DNA of 14,525 nucleotides from Pseudomonadales bacterium (GCA_028822125.1 JAPKEK010000009.1:1-14525), one strand, 5' to 3'. Positions 1 to 8,042 are shown, numbered from the stretch's first letter. Translations and numbers: made by a program. The notes: generated by a model not told the origin, from the sequence alone.

Positions 1-787
1 CCTCGCGCTCACGCACCAGTACTGCTCTGGTGGTAGCAATCTCTCGATCACTATGTACAGCGATCAGCTTTCGGCCTTCTGCGCTGAGCGCGTTCGCGAC
101 ATCGTCATGAAACAAATAATAGCCAGTGGCGGGTGGATAGGATGCTGCGGCGTATTTATTGAACAGACCGACGCGGTTGTGACTCGAACGGTTGGGGTCT
201 GCGCGATGCCAAAGGTGCATATTCATTAACAACAAGTCACCCCGCTGCAAGCCTGGGTCGATGAATTCATGAGCTTCTGGCCTGATCGCCGGTTCAACCT
301 CAAGGCAGGGTGTTTTCCCTGGATGAACCCTTTCAGTCCGGTGTGAACCGGGTGCCACATAAAGCGGACCGGCTGCTTCGTTAAAATCACAGAAAGGAAC
401 GATGGTGAACAGCCAATGCATCGAACTGCCCACCGGGCGCCAGCGTTTATAATCGTGATGCGCGGGCAGGCCAGCACCGTCAGGTGTTCGGTCATAGATC
501 ACATAGGCGGTCAGCACTGGATCATCTGCCAGCAGGTCACGTGCTGAACTGACGATGGTTTCATGCTCGATAACAAACGCAAGATCCGGATCGCGAGCGG
601 ACTGGGTTGCCAAAGTATAGCGGCCGGGATCTGGGTATACCGGCGCGTTGGGATCGAGGGTACCATCGAGCGGTGGGTTATTTGCGACTCCCTGCTCGAG
701 GCGTTGAATATCTATCTCATCAATTGCACTTTTGAGAATTAAGTATCCTTGATCATTAAATTGTTCGATTTGCGTTTTACTTAGCAT
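1..787 (-). CDS. Phytanoyl-CoA dioxygenase (PhyH) family protein, 3' end cut by window
   Basis: Reading leftward from an ATG at 787 there are 262 codons open to the window edge, so the C-terminus is missing. The N-terminus (MLSKTQIEQFNDQGYLIL) has the usual opening of this family. The non-haem Fe(II) site is visible: an H-x-D pair at H110 and D112 and a distal His at H194, in a stretch reading LWHRADPNRS. R205 is placed to bind the 2-oxoglutarate carboxylate. By family knowledge this is a cytoplasmic Fe(II)/2-oxoglutarate oxygenase that hydroxylates an acyl-CoA or another small molecule; the real substrate cannot be deduced. No clear Shine-Dalgarno precedes the ATG, but the family alignment supports this start. 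The next gene, on the same strand, ends 163 bp upstream of this start, with a repeat between, so co-transcription is doubtful. Confidence 0.9.
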   Translation of the reverse strand, partial: MLSKTQIEQFNDQGYLILKSAIDEIDIQRLEQGVANNPPLDGTLDPNAPVYPDPGRYTLATQSARDPDLAFVIEHETIVSSARDLLADDPVLTAYVIYDRTPDGAGLPAHHDYKRWRPVGSSMHWLFTIVPFCDFNEAAGPLYVAPGSHRTERVHPGKTPCLEVEPAIRPEAHEFIDPGLQRGDLLLMNMHLWHRADPNRSSHNRVGLFNKYAAASYPPATGYYLFHDDVANALSAEGRKLIAVHSDREIATTRAVLVRERE

Positions 788-899
788 AGTGGTCACGTTG
801 TCGAACTAATAATAAAGATTTTAATTGACGGCATTCCTAATCTAATGGACTGCCCAACCTGCAAGATAAACCTTTTTCCCAACTAAGGCATTGCTTATC

Positions 900-916
900 T
901 TTACTCTGACCCCATT
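900..916 (+). repeat. Dispersed intergenic repeat, copy 1 (TTTACTCTGACCCCATT)
   Basis: This 17-base sequence lies in the gap between the methyltransferase stop and the dioxygenase start. Its core recurs, exactly or nearly, in other gaps of the window at 2241-2254, 2889-2905 and 6258-6295, and in both arms of the inverted repeat at 2108-2211. Such short motifs resemble those seen around REP-associated tyrosine transposase (IS200-like) elements. That link is an inference, because no transposase is present here. Confidence 0.6.
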
Positions 917-950
917 GCCGAAAGGAAATCCTGTCGAACACGACATAAGT

Positions 951-1958
951 TCAACCCTTCTCGGCGACGATTCTCCAGTTCAAATCTGCTATTTTAGCTT
1001 TCTCAGCATCGGTCCAGGCTTGCCCACCTGTTTGAAGTAAATCTAGTGATTCTTCGACCCAGGGCGGGAGAATTCGTATCGCCTCCAGGCCCCGAACCAA
1101 CTTTCGACCCATCAAGATCAAATCGCGTTTTTGTTCACAAATTGGCCAGGCTTCACTTTTTGAAGGTGCCGATAAAAGGACTCGGAACCCTGCTCTTTCC
1201 AGAGCCGCACAGACATCAGACGGATACATGGACTGTGTCGCCGCCAGGGTAGGAAGGTAGCGTTTGTGAAGGGCTACATGTTCTTGGTTAGTCCAATCGA
1301 AGTAGGGCGTCAACAGGTATTCAGAACAAGCATATCGGGCACCGGGTTTCAATACGCGGTACATTTCCTGTGCATGTGCATCCAGCTCTTCTTTCTTGAA
1401 GAAAGGCCAAACGGCCTGGATAGAAAAGCATCCGTCAAAACTGTCTGATTCGTACTCAAGGCGCTTATGGTGGTCACCCGTTTTGAAGTGAAGTCGATCA
1501 CTCATGTCACATTCGGCAGCCCATTCAACTGCGTTTTCAAGCTGGTTCGGGTCGATGTTGTAGCCTGATACCTGGCCACCGGTCAGTGTGGCAAAGTGAT
1601 GCGCAATCCTTCCTCTTCCACATCCCATGTCTAACAAATGGGATTTATCAGCATTCTTTAGATTGAGCTCTGATAACAGAGCTTGTTCGCATAGCAGCTG
1701 ATTCTGGTACAGACCTTCTGAGTCATTCAGTTGTGGTGGGATGTAAAGTTTTTCCAGATCGAACACCGACAGCATGTTGTTCAAGACTTTGTAATAGTCC
1801 GCCACTGCTTTGGTCTCATCTGCAGTCTTAGTCTTCTCACCGTCCTGCATCCGCTGAAAGAAACGATACGCGTCAATACAAGCTTGTTTATCCTCTTCGG
1901 GCAAATTCGCCAAACGTCTCAGTCCGGTAACCGCAGTCTTGATTCTGTACCAATTCAA
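951..1958 (-). CDS. SAM-dependent methyltransferase, sterol C-24 methyltransferase-like
   Basis: The product is a 335-residue class I methyltransferase. Motif I is at about 108-116 (LLDMGCGRGR), the acidic residue that binds the SAM ribose is D136 in GYNIDPNQL, and a typical post-strand segment RVLKPGARYACSEY is at 201-214. A YY pair near residue 55 ahead of the SAM domain, and a C-terminal tail ending in WRIVAEKG, follow the general plan of Erg6/sterol methyltransferases. This is a family resemblance, not proof of a sterol substrate; a lipid, quinone or terpenoid acceptor is equally possible. The start is a TTG at 1958. It is chosen because AGAAAGGCG lies about six bases upstream and an in-frame stop lies only 15 bases further up, so no earlier start exists. 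It is probably cytoplasmic, with no signal peptide. The gap on its 5' side holds repeats rather than a clear promoter. Confidence 0.88.
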   Translation of the reverse strand: MNWYRIKTAVTGLRRLANLPEEDKQACIDAYRFFQRMQDGEKTKTADETKAVADYYKVLNNMLSVFDLEKLYIPPQLNDSEGLYQNQLLCEQALLSELNLKNADKSHLLDMGCGRGRIAHHFATLTGGQVSGYNIDPNQLENAVEWAAECDMSDRLHFKTGDHHKRLEYESDSFDGCFSIQAVWPFFKKEELDAHAQEMYRVLKPGARYACSEYLLTPYFDWTNQEHVALHKRYLPTLAATQSMYPSDVCAALERAGFRVLLSAPSKSEAWPICEQKRDLILMGRKLVRGLEAIRILPPWVEESLDLLQTGGQAWTDAEKAKIADLNWRIVAEKG

Positions 1959-2107
1959 CTTATACGCCTTTCTTTACATTTGTTATATTTGCGTCGAGCC
2001 TGAGGTAAGGACTCAAACCCTATCCTTAAATCCGGTATCACTAATCTATAGCGCTCTGACAAGCTAATTAATGGGATCAGTCGATTAGAGAAATTAGGAG
2101 ATAGTAT

Positions 2108-2211
2108 GGTCAGGGTAAAGTGCCGGAGTATAACATGCCCAATAAATGTCTCTCACAGCTTGCGCACAACCACATCATCTGCCTAGCTTACTCCGGCACT
2201 TTACCCCGACC
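2108..2211. repeat. Long inverted repeat with 23-base arms
   Basis: The left arm is 2108-2130 and the right arm 2189-2211. They pair at 22 of 23 positions and enclose a 58-base loop with no gene. The inner part of each arm reads GTGCCGGAGTA or its complement, and the outer part is a variant of the dispersed repeat (CTTTACCCTGACC or CTTTACCCCGACC). The structure could fold as a long stem in DNA or RNA. It resembles a small non-autonomous element or a REP-like doublet. No target-site duplication was recognised. Confidence 0.7.
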
Positions 2212-2240
2212 CGCGGCGATGTTCCAGTTTGCTCTGGTAC

Positions 2241-2254
2241 TTTACTCTGACCCC
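2241..2254 (+). repeat. Dispersed intergenic repeat, copy next to the inverted repeat
   Basis: This is an exact TTTACTCTGACCCC, lying 30 bases right of the inverted repeat and in the same orientation as the copies at 900 and 6281. It is preceded by GGTAC. Confidence 0.6.
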
Positions 2255-2421
2255 AGGGAGGCACAGCATTGGCTGTTCAGTCGCATAAAAACCTCTAGGC
2301 GAATCTGACAAACTTTCATGGGTTTTCTCTCGGAGCGGCATCCGCCAACATCAAACTTCGCGAGTAGGTGGTAAAAGTGACGCCAGCAGATGAGCCCGTG
2401 CTGGATGGCATGAAGATTGGA

Positions 2422-2802
2422 TTAGCTACCCGCCCTGATTGCAAAGACAAACCTGGCGTAGATCGATGACAGATATCCAAAAAGCACACAAACACAACCA
2501 TAAACGGGGAAAAAACCCTGGCCTAACAACTCCCTGGGTGCTCTAGCCCAGAACAAGGCGAAAAAGGTGTGCGCACAAATGACAACTGCTATCCAGAAAA
2601 GTATGCTCCTGGCCCACAATTTGTCACGCAGGCCATGATAACCAAGGTTTGCAAGTATGATGGCACCACCGAGCAAAGCAGTCGGTATGACGTAGTGTTT
2701 GCCGATCGCGAACGTATATACGACCGCAAGAAAAACTGCGCACGCCGCCACAAGGGTTCCCCACTCCAAAGAATAATTGAGTGTAAATTTTCCTTTCATC
2801 AT
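2422..2802 (-). CDS. Small membrane protein of unknown function
   Basis: The product has 126 residues with four likely transmembrane helices, at about 14-32, 37-55, 65-86 and 98-118, joined by short loops and with a short charged N-terminus (MMKGKF). I do not recognise the family. A Shine-Dalgarno-like AGAAAGAG stands about eight bases before the first ATG, which supports the start and the reality of the gene. The second Met, one codon on, is an alternative. It lies downstream of the CoA-transferase on the same strand, with a 112-base gap that contains a degenerate copy of the dispersed repeat, so it may be read from the same transcript. No catalytic or binding motif is visible. Confidence 0.7.
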   Translation of the reverse strand: MMKGKFTLNYSLEWGTLVAACAVFLAVVYTFAIGKHYVIPTALLGGAIILANLGYHGLRDKLWARSILFWIAVVICAHTFFALFWARAPRELLGQGFFPVYGCVCVLFGYLSSIYARFVFAIRAGS

Positions 2803-2888
2803 GTGAGATCTCTTTCTGTTAATAAGTCCAGTTTATATCGTTTTGACTTAAGCCGTTATCACCTCAGCAAAGCGTCTTAGGGGGTTAG

Positions 2889-2905
2889 TTCACTCTCACC
2901 CCATT
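2889..2905 (+). repeat. Degenerate copy of the dispersed intergenic repeat
   Basis: TTCACTCTCACCCCATT matches the copy at 900-916 at 15 of 17 positions. It lies in the short gap just downstream of the CoA-transferase stop. The resemblance is visible directly; common origin is inferred. Confidence 0.4.
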
Positions 2906-2914
2906 TAATTCTTA

Positions 2915-4093
2915 CTAGGAAATAATGCCATCCTCCCGGAGTTGATCTATCCTGCTCTGAGGTAATAAAAACTCCCTTAACACTTCATCTGTATTCTCGC
3001 CGTGGTCCGGGCTAGGTCGAGCGGGTGCCAGTCGTTCACCTCCGAACCGGGCTGGCGATTTAATAATCCGCATTTTACCCATGACAGGATGATCCATAAC
3101 TCCCACAGTGTCATTAGCAATCACCTGTTCCTGAGCCAGCACTTCATCCTTACTAAGACAGCGAGCGCACGGCACATCAGCCTCTTTTAGTTTTTCAATG
3201 ATCTCCTGCGTGGTGTATTGCAGATACGCATGGGCCACCAGACCCTTGAATTCAGCTAGGTTGGCGACCAGCTTTTCAAACGAATCAAAACGCTCATCCG
3301 CTAAAAGGTGCTCCATGCCCACCGCGATCAGCGATCGCATCTGCATCTCTTCGTTTCCAGCTGAAATAGTAACGCCGCCGTCCTTGGTCAGGGTTAGCTC
3401 ATATAGCAGGTCAATAAGCAGCGGACCTCGCTCATGATCCGCATCGAGCAGCGTGTGGTTCTGAAACCCATCCGGAAAGATAAAAAACAAGCCCGCGTCA
3501 AGCATCGACAAGTCAATATGCTGGCCTGCTCCTGTCTTCTCACGAACATACAACGCGCATGTCGCCGCCTGGCAGGCAGTGTACGCGGTAATCTTGTCGC
3601 AGATCAGCGTTCTGAAGAAAGCAGGTTCTCCATCCTTTCCTTGCGTTGCAGCCAGACCCGCCTGCGCCTGAATGATGGGATCGTAAGCAGGCGCCCCACC
3701 CAGCGGGCCTTCTTTTCCAAATCCTGAAATCGCGGTGTAAATAAGCCTGGGATTTAACGCCCGTAATGTCTCACTGCTCAGGTTCAGTTTATCCATAACG
3801 CCTGGGCGAAAGTTATGAATAAAGATATCCACTTCGGGAATCATCTCACGAATCAACATCTGACCCGTCTCGTCTTTGAGATTTACGCGAATGGACTGCT
3901 TGCCTCGATTACAGTTAGCAAACAGAGAAGATATGCCACCCTTGTTAGCACCGATGTAGCGCATGGGATCACCCATGTTCATCGGCTCAACTTTGATCAC
4001 ACGGGCGCCCTGCTCAGCCATCATCATCGCGGCAAAAGAAGCCGTAATCATGGTAGAAAATTCCAGAACTGTGATTCCTTCTAGTGGTTTCAT
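2915..4093 (-). CDS. Class III CoA-transferase, CaiB/BaiF family
   Basis: The product has 392 residues, the normal length for the family. It begins LEGITVLEFSTMITASFAAMMMAEQGA and has the segments VEPMNMGDPMR (about 35-45) and NFRPGVMDKLNL (about 94-105), both typical of the family. D166, in LICDKITAYTACQAA, sits where the catalytic Asp of formyl-CoA and carnitinyl-CoA transferases forms the acyl-anhydride intermediate. A second family signature, GAGQHIDLSMLDA, follows at about 188-200. These enzymes move CoA between carboxylic acids in the cytoplasm; a minority are racemases. The start is supported by AGAGGA about eight bases before the ATG. It is divergent from the sulfatase across a 310-base gap. 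The acid substrate cannot be predicted. Confidence 0.93.
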   Translation of the reverse strand: MKPLEGITVLEFSTMITASFAAMMMAEQGARVIKVEPMNMGDPMRYIGANKGGISSLFANCNRGKQSIRVNLKDETGQMLIREMIPEVDIFIHNFRPGVMDKLNLSSETLRALNPRLIYTAISGFGKEGPLGGAPAYDPIIQAQAGLAATQGKDGEPAFFRTLICDKITAYTACQAATCALYVREKTGAGQHIDLSMLDAGLFFIFPDGFQNHTLLDADHERGPLLIDLLYELTLTKDGGVTISAGNEEMQMRSLIAVGMEHLLADERFDSFEKLVANLAEFKGLVAHAYLQYTTQEIIEKLKEADVPCARCLSKDEVLAQEQVIANDTVGVMDHPVMGKMRIIKSPARFGGERLAPARPSPDHGENTDEVLREFLLPQSRIDQLREDGIIS

Positions 4094-4403
4094 AGGCTAG
4101 TCCTCTTTATTAGTCCAGAAATTCTACGACATTCTCGCACAAGCGTCCTGTCCTGCAAGAGCAACTGATCAGAACCAACTGACACTGCGCTGATATTTCC
4201 CAGCCCACTCCATACAAACCGCCGAGCTATACATGGTTTAATGAGTGCCCCGCCATGCACGGTCTTGCCCCTGGTTTGGGCGAATTAACCATAGTTGCGC
4301 TCCGACACCAACATAAACAGTAAGACATTTTAATGGTATCCAATATAATGGCTTAGCACATAATCAATTTCCAGTATCACCACTAACTTGGAAACAACTT
4401 CAA
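4094..4403. other. Divergent intergenic region between CoA-transferase and sulfatase
   Basis: This 310-base stretch separates two divergent genes and must hold the promoters of both. A candidate for the sulfatase is described separately at 4322-4349. No convincing CoA-transferase promoter, operator palindrome or small gene was recognised. Confidence 0.5.
4322..4349 (+). promoter_or_regulatory. Candidate sigma-70 promoter for the sulfatase
   Basis: A perfect TATAAT at 4344-4349 is preceded, after 16 bases, by AAGACA (4322-4327), a four-of-six match to TTGACA. Transcription would start near 4356, giving a leader of about 48 bases. This is read by eye only. Confidence 0.45.
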
Positions 4404-6194
4404 TTGGATAATTTGAATTTAACTATAATACGCCCATTTATACTCGGCTTATTCTGCTTATCCTGTACCTCACTCCAAGCAGAGGATCGACCAAATATCG
4501 TACTCATTCTGGTCGACGATGCAGGACTTATGGATTTTGGCGGTTTCGGCGGAGAGGCACACACGCCCAATATTGACGAGTTGGCAGAATCTGGCGTTCG
4601 CTTTGGTAATTACCACACTTCTCCACTCTGCGCGCCTTCCCGGGCTATGTTATTGACAGGCGTTGATAATCACCTGACCGGGATAGGAACTATCCCCGAG
4701 ATTGTTACGGCAACACAGTCCGAGCAAGCAGGCTACTCCATTGTATTTGTGCCGCAAATAAGGACAGTGGCAGATAAGCTACGGGAAGCGGGTTATCACA
4801 CTTATATGACAGGTAAGTGGCATCTGGGCAATGAAGGCGAACAGTTACCAGTACATCATGGCTTTGATAGGTCTTTTTCACTGGATGCTTCCGGCGCAGA
4901 TAACTGGGAACAGAAATCTTACATGCCCTATTACGAAAACGCGCCCTGGTTTGAAGGTAATCAAGCCGCCGAGTTACCCGATGATTTTTATTCATCACAG
5001 TTTATCGTCGATAAAATGGTGGAATATATCGGTACTGGCCTTACCAACCCAGGTAAGGAAGCGCCATTTTTCGCTTATCTAGCGTTTCAGGCAATACACA
5101 TCCCAGTGCAGGCACCCAAAGAATTTACCGATCATTACACGGGCGTATACAAAGACGGCTGGCAGCAGTTGAGACAGCAAAGAATGGAAAAAGGCAAAAC
5201 ATTAGGTTTGATTCCGAATCAAGCGCAACTCCCTAAGCCACCGGCATTTTTGCGTGACTGGCAGACGCTGGCGGCTGAAGAAAAGCAATTTTTCGAACGT
5301 TCAATGATGGTGAACGCCGGGATGCTGGAAGCGATGGATCACCATATTGGCAGGCTAATAGCTCACCTTAAATCACTCAACAAGTTCGACGATACTATCT
5401 TTATTATCACGTCGGACAATGGGCCGGAGTTCAACTACCCTGTGAGCTCTGCTGTCATGAAAGCCTGGATGTATTTCAACGGTTACAACGCTAGTATAGA
5501 AACCCTGGGTGAACGCGGCTCGCTCGCGGCCATTGGGCCAGAATGGGCGATTGCAGCCTCGACACCTGGTGATCTCTTTAAATTTTATGCCACTGAAGGT
5601 GGCCAGCGGGTACCCCTGATTATTTCCGGCGCTGGAGAAAAACAGACTGGTTTTCACAAGGCACTCACGTTCGTACAAGACATCACGCCAACTATCCTGG
5701 AATTAGCCAACGTTTCTGTTGAGATTCAAAGCAGGGGTACGCCAATGGATGGCAGATCACTTGGACCATTGTTGACCGGTTCTGCATTACAGGTCTATGG
5801 CGGGGAAGACGTGATTGGCATGGAAGTTTCCGGCAATGCATCGCTCTTTAAAGGCGAGTACAAGATAACATTTAACACGCTGCCACATGGTACCGCCAAG
5901 TGGGGGCTCTATCACCTCGCCAGCGATCCGGGTGAAGCAAACGACCTGTCACTAAAGTTACCGGAGTTAAAGGCGGATATGCTTGCCGACTATCGGGATT
6001 ATGCTGATCGAAAAAAAGTGGTGAGTATGCCAGCAGACTTCAACCCTGTGAAACAAATCCTAGCGAGTTTGTTGCCAAGATTCATCAAACGCAATGTAAC
6101 CCGTATTGTAATGGGTTTGTTTGCTCTGGCTGCATTAACCTTTCTGTGCGTTAGATTAAAAAGCTCATTTAGAGGCTCCTCTTCTTCAGCTTGA
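4404..6194 (+). CDS. Exported sulfatase (type I, formylglycine-dependent) with C-terminal membrane anchor
   Basis: The product has 596 residues. A signal peptide covers about 1-26 with a likely cut after SLQA. The sulfatase signature is C76-A-P-S-R80, followed by LLTG; C76 would be oxidised to formylglycine. Metal ligands D38 and D39 lie in ILVDDAG, and D338 and N339 in TSDNGPE. K138 and H140 (TGKWHLG) and H232 (IHIP) complete the expected active site. The C-terminus has a hydrophobic segment at about 568-583 flanked by basic residues, suggesting a membrane anchor facing the periplasm. The start is uncertain: TTG at 4404 has only a weak GGAA upstream, and a TTG at 4413 would give a cleaner signal peptide. 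The substrate, a sulfate ester, is not predictable. No formylglycine-generating enzyme is in the window. Confidence 0.93.
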   Translation: MDNLNLTIIRPFILGLFCLSCTSLQAEDRPNIVLILVDDAGLMDFGGFGGEAHTPNIDELAESGVRFGNYHTSPLCAPSRAMLLTGVDNHLTGIGTIPEIVTATQSEQAGYSIVFVPQIRTVADKLREAGYHTYMTGKWHLGNEGEQLPVHHGFDRSFSLDASGADNWEQKSYMPYYENAPWFEGNQAAELPDDFYSSQFIVDKMVEYIGTGLTNPGKEAPFFAYLAFQAIHIPVQAPKEFTDHYTGVYKDGWQQLRQQRMEKGKTLGLIPNQAQLPKPPAFLRDWQTLAAEEKQFFERSMMVNAGMLEAMDHHIGRLIAHLKSLNKFDDTIFIITSDNGPEFNYPVSSAVMKAWMYFNGYNASIETLGERGSLAAIGPEWAIAASTPGDLFKFYATEGGQRVPLIISGAGEKQTGFHKALTFVQDITPTILELANVSVEIQSRGTPMDGRSLGPLLTGSALQVYGGEDVIGMEVSGNASLFKGEYKITFNTLPHGTAKWGLYHLASDPGEANDLSLKLPELKADMLADYRDYADRKKVVSMPADFNPVKQILASLLPRFIKRNVTRIVMGLFALAALTFLCVRLKSSFRGSSSSA

Positions 6195-6257
6195 ATAAGC
6201 ACAAGTGTCTCTAAGCAAATAGAGTTAGCTGGTGCTATATGGGCTGATGTCACCCCG

Positions 6258-6295
6258 TTTTACTCTGGCCCTATACGCTGTTTACTCTGACCCCA
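6258..6295 (+). repeat. Tandem pair of dispersed intergenic repeats
   Basis: A degenerate copy (TTTACTCTGGCCCT, 6258-6271) and an exact copy (TTTACTCTGACCCC, 6281-6294) lie head to tail in the gap between the convergent sulfatase and EEP-family genes. This is the only place in the window with two copies in direct tandem, at a 23-base period. Confidence 0.6.
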
Positions 6296-6390
6296 CTGCT
6301 GATGCATCGAGCTGCGCTCACTGCGACCGCGATCACCGTGTATAGCCAGAATTCAAGTTTTCCAGGTCAGCTCATATCTGACCAATCAAC

Positions 6391-7095
6391 TTACTCGGTG
6401 ACTGTGAAGGTCAATGGCATGTGATCACTTAAGGACATCCACAGGCTTGGCTCACCGATTATGAACTCATTGGTTCCAGGGAGTAATTCCTCTGATGTGA
6501 AAGCATAATCGAGATGGTAAGGTTTCTCGGGGTTCTTCAATAGGAACATAGTTGGCAGGTTTTCTTGGCCGTGTTCCAGGCCATGATAATGATGGTAATG
6601 GCTAACCATGCGGATTTGTGCCAGTTCCTGAACAACATCGGAGTGATTCCAATCCCGTCTTTTCTTATCCCAAAATGCATTGCTGTTAAAGTCCCCGCAG
6701 ATAACAGAGTTGTTGGCAGTAAGTTTGTCTTTGTTGATCTGCAGGTATTTCCATAACTGCCCAATGTAGGCATGAGATGCAGCACCTTTGGTCCAGACTC
6801 CAACAAGGTTAAAAGTATCGTTGACTGCACATGCAAGGAAAAACTGAAGTCCATCGTCTGGCCAACGTAACCTCTTAATATGGGTACCATTCTTCGAGAA
6901 TATTCCAAGCCCCATGTTTTGATTGGTACCATGCCACAGATAATCTCCAGCCCATTCCCGATATTGATTGTATTCGTTACCTGGTTTATCTGGATTTTCA
7001 CATTCCTGGATAATGAGTAGATCAGCTTCCAGATCAGTTAACCGGTGAAATTTCTTCCTGAATGCTCGATTACAATTCCAGGTGATTATCTTCAT
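6391..7095 (-). CDS. Endonuclease/exonuclease/phosphatase (EEP) family protein
   Basis: The product has 234 residues and opens MKIITWNCNR, the standard first strand of the fold with N7. E31 in IIQECE is the metal-binding Glu, D135 and N137 lie in CGDFNSN, D196 in YHLDYAF, and D224-H225 in SLSDHMPL. All catalytic positions of this DNase I-like metal-dependent phosphoesterase fold appear intact. There is no signal peptide, so it is probably cytoplasmic. The family includes nucleases and phosphodiesterases acting on DNA, RNA, lipids or inositol phosphates, and sequence alone does not choose among them. No good Shine-Dalgarno precedes the ATG, but the motif begins right at it, so the start is secure. 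It is convergent with the sulfatase and divergent from the decayed flavin reductase. Confidence 0.88.
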   Translation of the reverse strand: MKIITWNCNRAFRKKFHRLTDLEADLLIIQECENPDKPGNEYNQYREWAGDYLWHGTNQNMGLGIFSKNGTHIKRLRWPDDGLQFFLACAVNDTFNLVGVWTKGAASHAYIGQLWKYLQINKDKLTANNSVICGDFNSNAFWDKKRRDWNHSDVVQELAQIRMVSHYHHYHGLEHGQENLPTMFLLKNPEKPYHLDYAFTSEELLPGTNEFIIGEPSLWMSLSDHMPLTFTVTE

Positions 7096-7174
7096 GTGAT
7101 TCGAGTCGTTTGGGGGTAATGGGAACTGTTAATAACCGCAACCATATCACGGGTACCAGGATGTTTCTGACTAA

Positions 7175-8042
7175 TCAATATATTCTGGATGGCCTAAGGT
7201 AGCCTCTGAGGTGCACCCTGCAGGGGCCAAGATCATGCCACAACTCTGGCACGTAGGAACTGCTCGCCCGAAAGGTGCAATGCCCGATGGCGAGGAGGCA
7301 AGTCAGTGGCCATCTGGCTTTGTGGCGGCTAGTATTAGAAAAGCAGCGACGATGAAGGAGCAAGATATCGCCGATGTCATTCAGGCTTTCGCAGATGCTG
7401 CAGCGGATGCCAAAACTGTCGGGTTTGATGGGATTAAATTGCATGGGGCCCATGGCTACCTTATTGATCAGTTTTTTTTGGCAAGGGACTAACCAGCGGG
7501 CAGATGCATTTGGCGAAGATATGAACGCCAGAAGCCTGTTTGCAGAAGAGATTGTGAAAAAAGTGCGTAAAACTGTAGGACAAGAATTCCCAATTATTTT
7601 TCGTTACTCTCAATGAAAACAGCAAGACTTTGAAGTGAAGATTGCCAGCGATGTGGGGGCACTTGAATCGTTCCTAGGAAACCTCGCTGACGCAGGCGTT
7701 GATCTATTTCATGCCAGCACCCGGCGTTTTTGGGAGCCAGAGTTAGCTTGCTCAGAACTTAACCTTGCCGGTTGGACAAAAAAAATTACTAACAACCCCA
7801 CTATTTCTGTTGGCAGTGTGGGTTTAAACCAAGAATTTATTACCATTTTTGGGGGTGGTTCAGCAGAACCCGACGCCGAGGGGATAGAACGCCTTGTGAC
7901 GCGAATGAAAGCAGATGAGTTCGACTTAACTGTGGTAGGTCGAGCATTGTTGGTTGACCCGGCGTGGGCCAATAAAGTTAAACATGGCAAAATCGACGAG
8001 ATTCAAGCTTATACGCCAGAGGCAATGGCATCGTTGAGTTAA
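7175..8042 (+). pseudogene. Decayed Old Yellow Enzyme-type NADH:flavin oxidoreductase
   Basis: Three reading-frame pieces together match the C-terminal three quarters of an OYE-family FMN reductase. The first (from 7175) has GWPKVASEVHPAGAKIMPQLWHVG and the active-site-like GIKLHGAHGYLIDQFF. It ends when a run of eight T (7472-7479) shifts the frame; with one T fewer the text continues WQGTNQRADAFGEDMNAR as expected. The second piece stops at a TGA (7614-7616) where relatives have Trp (RYSQ-stop-KQQDF). The third runs on in the same frame through STRRFWEPE and VVGRALLVDPAWANKV to a normal end. About 80-90 N-terminal residues are missing, and an in-frame TAA lies at 7172. Intact relatives reduce activated C=C bonds of enones or dienoyl-CoA. 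Three separate lesions make sequencing error alone unlikely. Confidence 0.88.

Larger units (their letters stand above)
1959..2421. other. Gene-free stretch with repeats
   Basis: About 460 bases between two minus-strand genes hold no convincing coding sequence. The middle contains a long inverted repeat (2108-2211) and another copy of the dispersed repeat (2241-2254). The right part (about 2336-2440) reads on the plus strand as a short protein-like stretch broken by a TAG near 2364. It is too short to identify and could be chance. No strong promoter was found. Confidence 0.5.

Noticed and set aside
226..495. 89-codon minus-strand open frame
   Set aside because: It lies in a shadow frame of the PhyH gene, whose own frame carries the Fe and 2-oxoglutarate motifs.
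2336..2440. Plus-strand protein-like stretch broken by TAG
   Set aside because: Too short to tie to any family, and it overlaps the antisense membrane protein gene at its right end.
2316..2501. 61-codon minus-strand open frame
   Set aside because: It overlaps the end of the small membrane protein gene, has no ribosome site and a low-complexity translation.
6537..7001. 154-codon minus-strand open frame
   Set aside because: It is an alternate frame of the EEP gene; the catalytic motifs belong to the other frame.
7614..7616. TGA read as selenocysteine or recoded codon
   Set aside because: Relatives have Trp here, no selenocysteine element is visible and the gene has two other lesions.
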